From positions 1 through 22,636 of the forward strand of contig CAJUJL010000043.1 of NCBI GenBank assembly GCA_910586725.1: DNA of 22,636 nt, in the 5' to 3' direction. A program made the translations under genes and the position numbers. Source of the stretch: an uncultured Lachnospiraceae bacterium. Lineage in GTDB: Bacteria > Bacillota > Clostridia > Lachnospirales > Lachnospiraceae. Below, piece after piece: positions 21,848 through 22,636 of the stretch. Each line of letters opens with the position of its first letter. The first letter of the stretch is position 1. The notes beneath the pieces were generated by a model. The model was not told the DNA's origin. It worked only from the letters and a program-made list of their open reading frames with translations, and did no database searches.

Positions 21848-21890
21848 TTCGATTCCCGTTGCCAGCTTTGAGAACCCTGAATGTTTCAGG
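21848..21890 (+). repeat. attR: second copy of the 43-bp tRNA-Thr/terminator sequence
   Basis: Exact repeat of 19822-19864, including the T-loop, 3' acceptor strand and terminator stem. The D-arm and anticodon arm are missing, so this is not a tRNA gene. It marks the right end of the island. Confidence 0.9.
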
Positions 21891-21898
21891 TTTTTTTT

Positions 21899-22021
21899 AT
21901 GTTAAAAATGAAAAGGCAATCATGTTATTTTCAAGGGAAAAAGCCTGTAAATTGGGATGATGTAAAGAATTCCCTTGAGGGTTTTATGACCGTATATCGA
22001 ATTTGGACATCAGTTTTCTGA
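21899..22021 (+). other. Short open frame after attR (40 codons)
   Basis: MLKMKRQSCYFQGKKPVN followed by WDDVKNSLEGFMTVYRIW, then a stop. It has no ribosome site and overlaps the 3' end of the fic gene on the other strand. The middle part looks protein-like and may be the tail of a lost gene. Not recognised. Confidence 0.2.
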
Positions 22022-22636
22022 AGGTATCTTGTCCATCCAGACAAGTGTCTGTCAGATAGCCTTTCTCCCACTCCCATTCAGAGAGCCCCCGGTAATAATA
22101 CGCTTTTTTGGTATCCTCAATGATAAACGGAATAAGCCCGAAACGCAGACATTCTTTTAAAGCGATCAGTCTGCCGACTCTGCCGTTGCCATCCTGGAAT
22201 GGATGAATACGTTCAAATGCGTAATGGAAGCAAATGATGTCGTTCATCGTGACAGTAGTTTTGGCTTCATATTCGGAAAGCAGAGCTTTTATGCGTGGAG
22301 CAACCTCTTTCGGCTTTGCGGTTTCATGGCCGCCGACCATATTGGCTCTTTTTTTGTAATCCCCAACGGCAAACCATGCAAGTGTGGAATCTTTTGTGCT
22401 TTGCTTCAGAATGCGGTGCAGTTCTTTGATTATATCTTCGGTAAGCGGTTCTTCTGCCATATCTATACAAAAGTCAATGGCCCGAAAATGATTGACAGTT
22501 TCGATAATGTCATCAACACGGATGTCTTCTTCGATGTCTATTGTGTTTGTCTCAAAAATCATCCTGGTCTGAACTTCATTTAGTTTGCTGCCCTCTATGT
22601 GATTGGAGTTATAGGTCATCCGTACTTGAAGTTCAT
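21984..22636 (-). CDS. Fic-domain protein (partial, 5' end outside window)
   Basis: A Fic-fold enzyme, usually an AMP transferase acting on protein hydroxyls. The catalytic motif HPFQDGNGRVGR is canonical (H, then D/E-G-N-G-R-x-x-R). Near the visible N-terminus, TYNSNHIEG contains S-x-x-x-E-G, the autoinhibitory helix motif of class II Fic proteins, whose glutamate blocks the ATP gamma-phosphate site. Codons upstream of the first Met (22619) remain open to the window edge (ELQVR), and the family has residues before TYNSN, so the gene is cut rather than starting there. No antitoxin partner is visible downstream. It lies just outside attR, so it may belong to another island. Confidence 0.88.
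   Translation of the reverse strand, partial: ELQVRMTYNSNHIEGSKLNEVQTRMIFETNTIDIEEDIRVDDIIETVNHFRAIDFCIDMAEEPLTEDIIKELHRILKQSTKDSTLAWFAVGDYKKRANMVGGHETAKPKEVAPRIKALLSEYEAKTTVTMNDIICFHYAFERIHPFQDGNGRVGRLIALKECLRFGLIPFIIEDTKKAYYYRGLSEWEWEKGYLTDTCLDGQDTFRKLMSKFDIRS

Larger units (their letters stand above)
19822..21890 (+). mobile_element. Small att-flanked island in tRNA-Thr, without integrase (CIME-like or prophage remnant)
   Basis: The 43-bp direct repeats bound a 2.0-kb insertion, about 2,026 bases per repeat period. Its composition is mosaic: very AT-rich flanks and a more GC-balanced phage tail fragment. It contains a truncated tail protein, a 63-aa small protein, a truncated HTH gene and decayed frames. 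No integrase, excisionase or relaxase is visible, so it can only move if another element supplies the enzyme. Whether it is a decayed prophage or a cis-mobilizable element cannot be settled from the sequence. Confidence 0.82.

Noticed and set aside
21848..21890. Second tRNA-Thr gene
   Set aside because: Only the T-loop and 3' acceptor strand are present; the D-arm and anticodon arm are missing. It is an attachment-site copy.

Overview
The window looks like chromosomal DNA of a spore-forming, low-to-moderate GC Firmicute of class Clostridia, most likely family Lachnospiraceae. The reasons are strong Shine-Dalgarno sites (GGAGG), sigma-A promoters, T-box control of a cysteine operon, sporulation and germination genes (gerA family, spoIIR, sigH), tRNA genes without an encoded CCA, and the gene order ispF / cysE-cysS-mrnC-rlmB-sigH, which parallels the ispDF-gltX-cysES-mrnC-yacO-yacP-sigH region of Bacillus. 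Assignment below family level would be guesswork.

Layout. 1-900: a YigZ/IMPACT-family gene, then a solitary tRNA-Gln(CUG) unit with its own promoter and terminator. 941-3413: a tight operon of an acyl-ACP thioesterase, a CvfB-like S1 protein and a thioredoxin reductase. 3410-5640: a secreted SH3b/NlpC-P60 cell-wall hydrolase, a long rod-like RNA hairpin ending in a U tract, and a small alarmone synthetase that converges on a minus-strand gene of unknown function. 6345-8044: ispE and a GntR/FCD regulator, closed by a terminator. 8063-12384: sporulation block with a GerA-type subunit, a single polypeptide fusing the GerB transporter to the GerC lipoprotein, and SpoIIR. 12405-14096: a membrane DUF3810 putative metalloprotease and ispF. 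14093-18460: a promoter and cysteine T-box leader driving cysE, cysS, mrnC, rlmB and sigH. The sigH reading frame carries a repeat-built insertion of about 33 codons. 18549-19664: a nitronate monooxygenase/FabK-like flavoprotein with its own promoter.

19769-21890: tRNA-Thr(GGU) is the attachment site of a small integrated element. A 43-bp exact copy of the tRNA 3' end plus its terminator recurs at 21848. The roughly 2 kb between the copies holds no integrase, only a truncated phage tail protein (peptidase G2-type C-terminus), a 63-aa small protein between 28-bp inverted repeats, a truncated Xre-like HTH gene and decayed frames. It resembles a cis-mobilizable remnant (CIME) or dead prophage scar. 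Beyond it lies a minus-strand Fic-domain gene cut by the window edge.

Common themes: two MEP isoprenoid genes (ispE, ispF), cysteine supply and charging, and the sporulation programme (SigH, SpoIIR, germinant receptor). The most unusual points are the GerB-GerC fusion, the repeat-expanded SigH N-terminus, the integrase-less att-flanked island, and three promoters whose -35 box contains the stop codon of the preceding gene.
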